From Picochlorum sp. 'celeri' (lineage: Eukaryota > Chlorophyta > Trebouxiophyceae), in contig JAACMV010000016.1 of assembly GCA_010909725.1 (NCBI GenBank), positions 845,501 through 909,500 on the forward strand: 64,000 nt of DNA, read 5' to 3'. This document shows, piece by piece, positions 44,234-54,192 of the stretch (positions within the stretch are counted from its first letter, which is position 1; each line of letters starts with the position of its first letter). The notes beneath the pieces were generated by a model. It saw only the letters and a list, made by a program, of their open reading frames with translations, searched no databases and was not told the origin of the DNA. The translations under genes and the position numbers were made by a program.

Positions 44234-47200
44234 ATGTGTACATTGAGAAGTGTAGGGTCGCCATGGCGATTGTGGATGATTACCGTCACGATGCTCGTGA
44301 TGGTGCATCATATACACGCATCAAGATATTTAGATGGATTAGGAGTACGGTCGGGTAGGGGTGTGTTAGCGACTGTGGATGATGGTGTGTCTGCACTGGA
44401 ATCAGAGCAAGCTTCAGTGGCTGTCAAAGTTGAGGAGGATATGGTCCAGCAGTCTCAGAAAGATGTTTCCAGGGAGGGCGAAGAGAAGAGTCGCAGCGAT
44501 CGTACTTTTGATGTAATTATAGATAGCAGTGAGGATGGGAAGTCAACCACATTTAACCCGACACCGGTTTTTGTCATTGATTTTGGCAGAAATGTGACTG
44601 CAAAGAACCCATTAAAGGTATGCGTTTTGCTGTATGAATGGCCGCAATACGAGAACAGACTTTTTTAATAACCAATTCAAAATATGCAGATGTTTGAGAT
44701 ATCTGGCTCGAACAGAGTGGATGTGTTGTATAGTCCATCTCTGGGATTGTTGTATGTTCTCGCTGCTGTATCAGACAGGGAATCTCCCCAAAAGGTCACT
44801 CTGCAAGTACAGCAAGGTGTGACGGAGGATGTTAAAGGACAGTTGAATGAATACGCGGAAAAGACGGTAGAGTATGTTCCTTATGAGGACAGTTCAGGAG
44901 CAAATATTATATCTGATGTTGCTGCATGGGGTATGCTAGGAGGACTGGCCATGTCCTTTGGAGCTACACTCATTTCGCCGAATGCTGCGATAGGAATCGG
45001 GGCTATGAATTTTGCTGGTTTTGTTCAGACATTTTACATGTCTGGGAATTTGCCAATCACCAACATGCCAGAGAACTACAGGGCAGCGGCAAATGGTTTG
45101 GACTGGGTAGGTCTCAACCCTCCATATGGTCCAGCAGCTCCATCTACAAATACTGAACAGGAAGAGGCCCGAGAAATCCTTCAGGACTTGGCTGTGCGGT
45201 TACCGTATCCACCAAAGAATGTAACTGGGATTAAGGAGGACATCCCTGTGACACAGAATCCTCCTGTGGAGAATGAAGAAGAAAAACCACAGCCTGGACC
45301 TGCATCAGATGGTAATGTTACCCAGGTGGTTGTGGTCAATCTTCCAGAAGATGAACTGGTTGATCAAGATGGAAAGCCTCCAAATCCATTTAAAGATGAG
45401 GAGGAAGAGGAGGATGAGGATGATAAGGAGGAGGAAAAAGAGGAGGATGTTCGTGAGGATACTGGTGATGAGGACAAGGCTACATCTGAGGAGAAGGTAC
45501 CTGCTGAGGACTCTGAGAGCGCTCCGACTACACCTGATGAGGAAGCAAATGATGGTCAAATACCAGGGATCGTACCTTTGGATGCTGATCTGTCAATAGT
45601 TCCTCTGCAGAAAGATCCACTGTCGCCACCTCCGCCAACTGGAATATCTCAGGACGCCCCAGCGGATACAGACTACACCGTGATGGCAGTCTCGCCTGAA
45701 AGTGACGAGTATGCATACGTACAGCCTTTATTTGGCTCCAAAGCCCCTGCCCCTGCTCCATATACGGAGAATGCAGTAGAAGAAGCCTATGAAGATTTGT
45801 ACTACACATATGAAGATGCAGCCTATTTCTTGGATCAAAATGGTGACAGCGTTGAGCAGATTGTTGATTCTGGAGACGATGAAATTGGTGAGGGAGATGA
45901 CCCTCAGAAAGGCAACCCTGATAAGGGTAATCCTGAAAAAGGGAATCCTAATAAGGGTAATGGCAATGCTGGGCAAGGCGAACCCCCAAATGAAGCAGAT
46001 GATGGTGACACCAATGTCGAGTCGAATGAGGAAGCAGACGAGAAGCCTTCTATTAAGGAAGAAGAAACTGATGTAGACAGCGATGTAGATAACGAATCAT
46101 TGCCTGAAGACGGTGCTGATAATAATGATGATACAAACAAGGAAGAGAAGGATCTATCTGACGATACAACTGACGAGGTAGATGATGATGCTGGCGGTGA
46201 AGAGGAGGATTATGTATTTGTCGACCCCTTGATCGGTGGGCATGATGATTCACAAGAGGCTGAAGCGCCTGAACCAACTGCTGATCAAGAAGAATCTGAA
46301 GCGCCTGAACCAACTGCTGATCAAGAAGAAGCCGAAGCGCCTGAACCAGCTGCTAATAAAGAAGAAGCCGAAGCACCTGAGCATGACACCAACGAAGATT
46401 TTGCCTATGAGGATACATCATATACATATGAAGACCCGAACTATCAAATCGATGACGAAGAGCACAAAACAGATGATATGGAATCAACACATAATGAAAC
46501 GGATGAAGAAACTGCGCCAGAACCCATCGATGAGCTAGATGAGGGTCAGAGACGGCGCAAATTGCTTCTTGCAGACCCCCTTGCATCCCTTGCAAGTTCA
46601 GGTTTCAGTTATGTTGTCGCCACAGCCACTCCAGAAGATGTATCCAAAAATGGTACTGTAGGCACTTCGACAGAAGAAGCTGTGGGTGCGTCAGTCATGT
46701 CGAGAATCAGAGCCATCCAAGTCTCAGCTGATGGTGGTCCAACCGACGCACAACGGCTTGATGTGCTCTGGAACGTGTTATTCTGGTCTGCGATGCTTCT
46801 CTCTGCAGTATTTTTGGTGCATGCAATCATCCTGATCATCATGAAGATTTTGAAATGCGAAACCATTCCAAAGATGCTCCATTTGCCGCGGCTGGAACTG
46901 CTGACTTTTACAATTATGTTGCCAATGATTGCAGCAGCCGGAGCAGCAGCACTACAGGCAGAATCGGCCGGTGCTATTGCAGCGGGAGTTATATTCGGAG
47001 TCTTGATTCCTTTTGGATATCTATTTGGTGCTGGAATATTTTTGGCCCTTGCTGTCATCAGGCCAACAATATCCAAACGAAGAGCAGTGTATGTCGTCCA
47101 ACAGAGTGATAATCTCAACATCTCTGCTCCTAGTCCAGCTCAGATTGAAACACTGCGACACTCCACCGACCCCGAGGTTTTGGTAGAGTCTAGCAACGGA

Positions 47201-48007
47201 AGTCAATCCAGTGTAGGACTAGAGACATCCATGCTGACCACCCAGATGAGGAATGACATGGTTGAGGAGGAAGAGCCAGTGTCTGAACAGCCACAGGCCT
47301 CTCGTGGTACCGAGAAGAAGCGATTCTCTGCCTTCCTGTACAGATGGATTGTGTCCCCCATCTTCGGTTTCCGATCTCCATATAGAGTGAATCATGGAGA
47401 TCAGAGCCCTGCATGGTTAGGAAGAGGCAAACTTGATGGAGAATTCGTCAAGAGATTTGGCTGCTTCTTTGAAGACGCCCATGGTCCACAAGTATACCGG
47501 GTTCGCTCTCGATACGAAACGGTACAGCACGAGGAATCCGACACCGCGAATGGTGGTATCCTTGTTTCTGTGGGTGTCGAAGGAACAATGGAAATATTGC
47601 AAACGTTTGGGATCATCTTTGCAGCACTGAAAATGGTTTTGTTTGCAGTCATCATTAATGGACCTGGAGGTGTGGACAACGTGGCCCAAGTAGTGGTACT
47701 TACACTAGTTGCACTTTTGCATATTCTGTACCTGCGAATATGTGTACCATATCGGCTGCGAGTAGAGCTCGCTGCAGAGATCGTTGCAGCATTGTGTGAC
47801 ATGGGTGTCTTCATCTGTGGCATCATTCTGGTAGCAAAGAAGGATTGGACAGAAACCGAGAGAAACAGCATGGGCATCGCCATGCTTGTCCTCCAAGCAG
47901 TCGGATTCCTTATTTTCATCACAGTACGAGTCTCTTTAGCAATCCGGACGAGTGCCATGACAATAGCCCCATCAGTACAATCATGGTACAGAAACAGAAA
48001 GAAATAA
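44234..48007 (+). CDS. Large TRP/FLC-like multi-pass membrane protein with acidic repeat region
   Basis: Two exons, 44234-44617 and 44690-48007, with a 72-nt intron (GTATGC donor, TATGCAG acceptor); 1233 aa. A signal peptide (WMITVTMLVMVHHIHA) and a lumenal region come first, then hydrophobic stretches (AAWGMLGGLAMSFGATLI, GIGAMNFAGFVQTFYM). The middle 450 residues are very acidic and repetitive, with four EAPEPTADQEE-like units and a GNPDKGNPEKGNPNKGN tract. The C-terminal third has six or more transmembrane helices (VLFWSAMLLSAVFLVHAIILI, LLTFTIMLPMIAAAGAAAL, VVVLTLVALLHILYL and others). The outline and the segment LPITNMPENY...LDWV resemble fungal/protist TRP-like and FLC proteins (flavin carrier, Pkd2-like); that assignment is tentative. 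Possible Ca2+ or cell-wall stress role. Confidence 0.6.
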
Positions 48008-48043
48008 CATGTTTACAATTTATTACAGTAATTTAAGTCTCCA

Positions 48044-49090
48044 TTAGCCTGTTGGTCGTAATTTACTATTTCCCGATCCCCGTCGATGAGAATCTTTAAA
48101 GTCATCAAACGCCCGCACTTTCGCCAGCCTCTCCTCGTCATCATCATCATCATCATCACTCTCGTGCGCACTCTTCTCTGCAAACCTATTTAAATTATTC
48201 TTCTTCTGCTGCTCCTCCTCCTCCCTCATCCGTCGTACCTCAAGCTCACCAAACTCCTCCACACTCATTGTTGGCAGTATGTGAGACGGCTTGAATACAT
48301 TCTGCCGCACTCGCTCACGTGCAACATCCACAGAGGACAGCCCTAGTGATGCCTGGCGCAGTGCAACCATCAGTTCATTCGCCTTCTCCAACCCTTCCCC
48401 AACAGACCTCATCCGCTCCTCCTTTGGCATTTTCTCTACAGCTTCTAACATCTCAATTTCCTTCTCGACCATCTGTCGCCCACTCACAGCCTTGGCAGCA
48501 TACATGTTGATCCGCATCAATCCCTCAGCCCGTGCACCATCGTCATCGTCATCGTCATTCCATCCCGCACCATTTTTTCCTTTTCCAACCCTTTCTATAC
48601 TCTCTTTCAATTCTTTATCCTTCTTATACAGCGCAATCTTCTCCTCCCGCGACATGACCCACCCAGACCCCCCTGCCTCACCTGCCTCTACAATCCTTCT
48701 CAACCCTGGCTCCAACGCATCATACTCCAAACACCGCTGCAAAAACGCATCATAGTACACCCGAGCCTTCTTCTTCCACTTGAGAGAATCCTCACACGCA
48801 TCCATCCCATGATACCCAACCGCAAGGTAATACGGCACATTAAAATACCTCATGGACAAGACTGTCAAGTCATCCTTGTCCTCATTCTTCGAAAACACCC
48901 CCATTGTATCAATCCTCCTCTCTAGCACCAATAAAGTATCCATACAAGATTCATCAACCGACATGACAGACCCGTGAGGGCCTTGTCGCATGGATTCTTC
49001 AACATGCCGAAGCATGTCCCTCATGGACTCTCCATCCTCAGAGGGCTTCTCCCAGCCACCTGGATCCCTATCTGAAGACTCCAAAGTCAT
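48044..49090 (-). CDS. TAP46: TAP46/TAP42/alpha4, PP2A-associated regulatory subunit
   Basis: 348 aa, no intron. An N-terminal all-helical TPR-like domain (about 1-220) includes FNVPYYLAVGYHGMDACEDSLKWKKKARVYYDAFLQRC, which interacts with PP2A-family catalytic subunits. The C-terminal part is disordered and acidic (a run of Asp) and ends with the family signature DDFKDSHRRGSGN, preceded by RVRQNVFKPSHILPTMSVEEFGELEVRRM. In plants TAP46 is a target and effector of TOR. This protein should be cytosolic and link TOR to phosphatase activity. Its stop lies 37 bp from the stop of the convergent TRP-like gene. Confidence 0.92.
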   Translation of the reverse strand: MTLESSDRDPGGWEKPSEDGESMRDMLRHVEESMRQGPHGSVMSVDESCMDTLLVLERRIDTMGVFSKNEDKDDLTVLSMRYFNVPYYLAVGYHGMDACEDSLKWKKKARVYYDAFLQRCLEYDALEPGLRRIVEAGEAGGSGWVMSREEKIALYKKDKELKESIERVGKGKNGAGWNDDDDDDGARAEGLMRINMYAAKAVSGRQMVEKEIEMLEAVEKMPKEERMRSVGEGLEKANELMVALRQASLGLSSVDVARERVRQNVFKPSHILPTMSVEEFGELEVRRMREEEEQQKKNNLNRFAEKSAHESDDDDDDDEERLAKVRAFDDFKDSHRRGSGNSKLRPTG

Positions 49091-49381
49091 TTTTATTGCA
49101 TTTCAGATGCACAGATACGTGTAATACTGCTGTACAAATTGCAGAATCTATTTCTCAAATAAGAAAGATATTTCCTGGCAAGATGACTCAAGCCCTCTCC
49201 AGCGATCCATCCATCGATTACAAAATTGACTATTTCATTACTCAATAAGAAGAAAGGTACCTACAGAGACGATAACAGGAGTCTTTGGAGTTCCAGGAAG
49301 AATTGGTTTCATTCCCTCTTGTATGTTGAAACACATGTTGAAAAACATTGAAACATTTCTTCAATAGAGACGGATGAGACG

Positions 49382-50277
49382 ATGACAGATACTGAATCAA
49401 TTGAAAATTTGTTGGAACATGCGTATCCATCGCCTGCGCATTGGTCTTCGACGGATGTGGCGGATGTCCTTGTCCTCTCCTTGCACTGTACGTTGGTTTC
49501 TTTCTTTCTCCCTCTTCTTCTCCGTTCGTGTGTCCGTATCATGGTACTATACCATGGCTCCATATGAGCACTACTGCTACTACATGAATGGTTTTTTGGT
49601 GAATCGAATTCACATGTGGAAGTCTCATCGTGTATACAGGTATGATGGTGGAGCAAGGGTTTGTGGCACAAGGCAATGGAGGGCAGGCTGCAAAGCAAGA
49701 TGAGACAGAGCGGCGCAGACTCTTGGACATGAATCAAAAACCGATATATACTCCTCCAAAGCGATGGAATGCTCTGGAGGACGAGTGGATTGTTTTATAT
49801 GTGCGGGAAGGATGCCCGCATTGGTTCCGATTGCACTGTGCCCTGCAACGCTCCACAGGAAGGCTCTTTGTCCATGCCTGTGAGACAGACGAGCAAGGTG
49901 TACCAAAGCCATCGAATATACAAGTGTTAGGGTTACAATTGTCCAATTATACATGCGAAGGAGATAGGGCGAGTGTGTCTGGAGACTCGTGGAAGGGGTA
50001 TATTCACAATGAGAGGACATTGAGGGAAATGTTCCGAGAATTTGTCATGGATCCATTGTGGAAGAATGCAGAAGTACGTGTGACCAATGCCGCAGAGAAT
50101 ATGGTTCATCACAATGATGGAGATGCATCCAGAGATACCAGTACCAGTTTGTACGACCGGTTGCCCTCTGTGAATCCAGCTCTGGGTGGACTCATTCTGG
50201 GCTGCGTGCTTGTTGGCATTGGGTCGTACATGTTTGCATCTCGAGCATCGCAGCGTCTACAACATCGGAGCACGTGA
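49382..50277 (+). CDS. Unknown tail-anchored membrane protein
   Basis: Two exons, 49382-49487 and 49640-50277, with a 152-nt intron (GTACGT donor, TATACAG acceptor); 247 aa. Exon 1 encodes MTDTESIENLLEHAYPSPAH and onward; the phase-1 junction makes SLHC-MMVEQG. The middle (about residues 75-190: EDEWIVLYVREGCPHWFRLHCAL, IQVLGLQLSNYTC) looks like a small globular beta-rich domain I do not recognise. A single hydrophobic helix near the end (PALGGLILGCVLVGIGSYMFA) followed by a short basic tail makes it a tail-anchored protein, probably of ER, mitochondrial or peroxisomal outer membrane. Function unknown. It is divergent from TAP46. Confidence 0.6.
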
Positions 50278-50676
50278 TCTTTCATGTTCCTTTTCTTCTG
50301 TTTTTTGTAAGAAGAGGAAGTTCCAATACCAATCCTCCCCTCATACCACGAGAGATACATGGTCAATCTTTCGCAGCTGTTCCTTCATCTCTGGCTCGCG
50401 ACTATGCAACAGAATCATGCAGAGATGCATCGAGAGAGTAACCCACACTAATTCATTGCATCGAGAGGGTATGCATGATTTCACATGGATGTTGCCTCTA
50501 CAAGTAACTTTACGGTAGCAGAATCATCAGTAGTATAACAAACAAAATACAATGTAAAATCAATTGTATTCATATGTAAAAGCAGTACCCAGAGGGAGTA
50601 TTTGTGCCATTCGAATTCGAACTTTGAATTCCATGAATCACTAGTAGCGCAAGAGATTTCATTATTACATGGATAA
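50278..50676. other. Intergenic region between tail-anchored and CARNMT1-like genes
   Basis: 399 bp, no gene. It contains an 11-bp direct repeat TGCATCGAGAG (near 50424 and 50459) and the palindrome TTCGAATTCGAA near 50613. It must hold the 3' UTR of one gene and the promoter of the next. Confidence 0.5.
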
Positions 50677-52092
50677 ATGGCATCAAAAGACGAAGAAAAG
50701 AAGCATTCAGTGACTTTTGTAAAAGAAAATCCAATAATACCTAGCAATGAGGACGACAGCCACGAACGACAGCAACACCAGCACGACGCAGGACTAGAAA
50801 AAGAAGAAGAAGAAGACCACCACGGCAGTGACAACAACAAGGATGCGCAGCAACAAGCCTCAGACAGTCGACATGAAACACCTACACAGAGAGAAGAAGA
50901 AGAAGAAAAAGATGCTGAAGAAAAAGAAGAAGAAGAAGAGCGGATGGCGTTGGGGCGTATTACGCATGCGATGATGCAGTATGCATTCATTGCATCGTTT
51001 GAAACCAATCGGTGGAAGAGAAACCTTGGCAAGTTGTCAGAGCGACATGCATCCCTTCTTTCTCGCGGTACTATATACGGAAATGAAGGAGAGCAATCGC
51101 TCATTACAGAAGCAATTCATCAGAATGATATGTTCCTGAGGTATATAGTGCATTGGTTGGTGGAGGAGGGGGGTCCTCCACCCCTGCATGCTGCATATGA
51201 TGCTGCAGATGCATGGAGAGCAACGCACGGTGAGGGCGTGATGCCTGCTGATTTTGAAAAAGTATTGTATGTGTTGAAGAATGTGGCGCGTGATTGGTCA
51301 AAGGAGTTTCAGGCTGAGAGGGATGAATCGTATGGGGTACTGTGTGATGTTCTACAGTCCCTCTTCAAAGACAGATTGGGCAATGAACCCTCTCCAAGGG
51401 TTCTCGTCCCTGGGTGTGGTCTGGGTAGGTTGTGTGTCGACCTTGTCGCGAGAGGGTTTGATGTTGTTGGCAATGAATATAGCTATTTCATGCTGATGAC
51501 ATCAGCGTATATATTAAATGGTCTTGCCAGACAAGGGCAATGGACAATACACCCATGGGTATTGCAGTCAAGCAACGTGATCTCATTAGAAGATCAATTA
51601 CAGCCCATATCCATTCCAGACGCTCTCCCCCTCCATCTCGTGTCAGAATCTTTGGGAAGCTTGGGCATGGTGGCTGGTGACTTTGTCCAAGTATTCAAGT
51701 CTGAAGAATTTCACCTCGAATATGATGCTGTTGTCACATGCTTCTTTCTCGATACAGCACAGAATGTGATTGAATACATGGAAATCATATGGGATGTGTT
51801 GCGTCCAGGTGGCGTATGGGTTCACTTGGGTCCACTCCAATGGCACTGGGCTGATTCACATACATACTTGGACACAGAAGATGTGTCCATTGAGGTTCCA
51901 TTAGACATGGTGATGGAGATTGCCAGGCATATTGGATTTGAGTTTGAACACATCAAGGGCACTGTTGATGATACAAAGGCGTGTTCATTCCTGTCGTGTT
52001 CGTACATGTCCAATCCCACGTCCATGCGCCCTCAGACGTATACCTGCGCCATGTGGGTGGCACGAAAGCCTCATCAGGCTGCGGTCGAATAA
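50677..52092 (+). CDS. CARNMT1: Carnosine N-methyltransferase-like protein (N2227 family)
   Basis: 471 aa, no intron. About 90 acidic, low-complexity residues come first, then the N2227 domain: a helical part (HAMMQYAFIASFETNRWKRN), a SAM loop VLVPGCGLGRLCVDLVARGFDVVGNE, SYFMLMTSAYILN, FFLDTAQNVIEYMEIIW and VLRPGGVWVHLGPLQWHW. These are the hallmark segments of CARNMT1/YNL092W-type histidine-derivative methyltransferases, which make anserine from carnosine in animals and methylate some proteins on histidine. Algae are not known for carnosine, so a protein substrate is more likely here (inference). PRP31 starts 51 bp after its stop on the same strand. Confidence 0.9.
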   Translation: MASKDEEKKHSVTFVKENPIIPSNEDDSHERQQHQHDAGLEKEEEEDHHGSDNNKDAQQQASDSRHETPTQREEEEEKDAEEKEEEEERMALGRITHAMMQYAFIASFETNRWKRNLGKLSERHASLLSRGTIYGNEGEQSLITEAIHQNDMFLRYIVHWLVEEGGPPPLHAAYDAADAWRATHGEGVMPADFEKVLYVLKNVARDWSKEFQAERDESYGVLCDVLQSLFKDRLGNEPSPRVLVPGCGLGRLCVDLVARGFDVVGNEYSYFMLMTSAYILNGLARQGQWTIHPWVLQSSNVISLEDQLQPISIPDALPLHLVSESLGSLGMVAGDFVQVFKSEEFHLEYDAVVTCFFLDTAQNVIEYMEIIWDVLRPGGVWVHLGPLQWHWADSHTYLDTEDVSIEVPLDMVMEIARHIGFEFEHIKGTVDDTKACSFLSCSYMSNPTSMRPQTYTCAMWVARKPHQAAVE

Positions 52093-52143
52093 CTTGATTC
52101 AATTGATAATTAGTAACAAAGAAACAGTAGTGGTAATATAAGC

Positions 52144-53746
52144 ATGACGACGCTGGCAGAGTCGTTTTTAGCTGATTTGGAAGATCTTTCTGACGAAGAC
52201 ATTCCTGTGAAGCGAGAAGAGGGTTCTACTGAGGTACGGAACATCCATGTGTATTGATTTACATTCTCGCGGAATATATGCTCATACTGGCCTGGTATGT
52301 GATGCAGAGAGAGGAAGGAGGAGTTGAAAAAGAACACGGTGCTTCATGTTCCAGACTGTTGCATACTGAGCACTATGAGCGTATTATGTCTCAAGTTAGG
52401 GATGGATTGAATGCTTCTGAGGATGAGAAGAAGACGAGCACATCCGCATACGAGTACGTGAGCACATTTTTGTTTCTTCATACCTGCATTCATGTTTTTG
52501 CTCTTCTTCTCATACTGATTTCACACATTGCTGCAGATTTCTGGTAGAATGTAACAAGCTGGTGGTAGAGATTGATAATGACATTGTCAATGTGTATAAT
52601 TACATCCGAGATAGGTATCGTTCCAAATTCCCAGAGCTGGAGTCTCTGGTACAGGCTCCTTTGGATTATGCGGCTGTTGTCAAAGCGATTGGGAATGAAA
52701 TGGAGGTGACGAATGTGAATTTGGACAATATTTTACCTCCTTCGACAGTCATGGTGGTGACAGTGACGGCGACCACGACGAATGGGCAGCCTCTGTCGGA
52801 TGAGGCCTTGCAAGATGTTATGGGCGCCTGTGACATTGCCAAGCAGCTTGATGAGGATAAAACGTGTATTCTAAAGTTGGTGCAGATGAGTATGGAGAAT
52901 ATTGCACCGAATTTATCCACGTGCGTCGGTTCTGAGATTGCAGCAAAGCTCATGGGAGTTGCAGGAGGACTGCAATCTTTGGCAACCATTCCAGCATGCA
53001 ATATTCAAGTGTTGGGAGCAAAACGGAAGCATGCTGCTGGGTTTAGTTCTAAAACGGCCATGCCACACCAAGGATTCGTGTATGAATCTGAATTAGTTCA
53101 GAATACGCCTCCAGGGCTGCGTAATAAAGCTGCCAAGTTGGTTGGGTCAAAGTGCTCCTTGTTGGCCAGAGTGGATGCGCATGGTTCGAATAAAGATGGG
53201 TCAATTGGTAGGTCTACGAGGGAGGAGATTGTTCGAAAGATTGAGAAATGGCAGGAACCTCCTCCAGCGAGAAAGGGAGACGTCCTGCCTGTTCCTGATG
53301 CACAGGAGATGAAGAAGACCCGGCGAGGTGGGCGGCGTGTGCGGAAGATGAAGGAAAAATACGGCATGACGGAGCTGAAAAAACAAGCAAATAGAATGCT
53401 TTTCAATCAAGCTGAAGATGAATTTATTGACGGTGAAGAAAGCATTGGACTTGGCGCTATTGGAAAGGATGGAAGTGGTCGATTGCGAGCTATTGCTGCC
53501 CAGCAGAAGCAGAAACTCAGTGCCAAGGCAGCCAAGAAACACGGGCTGAGAAATTACGGCGCAGCCTCTGGCATAGCAACTTCTGGTCTATCATCATCGT
53601 TGGCATTCACACCCATTCAAGGAATCGAGCTTGTGAATCCCAACAATGCACTCGGTCACCAGCGAGTCAAGGATGCAGAGCGTGGTGGCACAGAGTCGTA
53701 TTTTTCTGAGAAATCCGGTTTCAAAAGCAGCATTGTTAAAAAATAA
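52144..53746 (+). CDS. PRP31: PRP31, U4/U6.U5 tri-snRNP splicing factor
   Basis: Three exons, 52144-52233, 52308-52453 and 52537-53746, with introns of 74 and 83 nt (GTACGG and GTACGT donors); 481 aa. NOSIC/coiled-coil part: VECNKLVVEIDNDIVNVYNYIRDRY and FPELESLV. Nop domain that binds 15.5K and the U4 5' stem-loop: IAPNLSTCVGSEIAAKLMGVAGGLQSLATIPACNIQVLGAKRK, then HQGFVYESELVQNTPP. C-terminal PRP31-specific region: KWQEPPPARKGDVLPVP, RRGGRRVRKMKEKYGMTELKKQANRM and SSLAFTPIQGIELVNP. Full-length match to human PRPF31. Essential nuclear protein in tri-snRNP assembly, fitting a genome that still carries spliceosomal introns. Confidence 0.97.
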
Positions 53747-54192
53747 TGCACATCTTTAATATATTACAAGTACTCTCTTGCATTCGGAACGAACGGCACT
53801 AATCTGCTGAGGCATCAAGGATAGAAGAGGCAGAGCATTGATAATGGATCCAAGGAAGAGGAGCAAATCACAGCATCCGTTGTGTCTATCAACATTATCT
53901 AACCTATTAGCAATGTAACACATGCCATGCTGCATGGAGATGTCACGGACTGTATACATGCTGAGACATGAGCGCCCATGCTGTATGCGTGCATAGATGA
54001 CTGTCGATGCCTCCAAGAAAGAGCCCTCTTACCTAGGGATGCATCCGAGAGGGGTGCCAGGGTCACATATGATTGGATTGAATCTACTTGTGGGTGCGTG
54101 TGAGGTGTACTGAATTCTTCGTATTAGTATTGACTCGCAGGTTTACAAAGATTTGTCAACCTGGTGACAGCCGCGTTCGCGATTTGCCCATC
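53747..54192. other. Intergenic region between PRP31 and FAS1/BspA gene
   Basis: 446 bp with no gene. The frame of the next gene stays open upstream to about 54088 but without an ATG. Small inverted repeats such as CCATGC-T-GCATGG occur near 53926. No RNA gene recognised. Confidence 0.5.

Noticed and set aside
54030..54075. U1 snRNA-like 5' end (CTTACCT)
   Set aside because: Lacks ACTTACCTG exactly, and the following sequence does not form U1 stem-loops.
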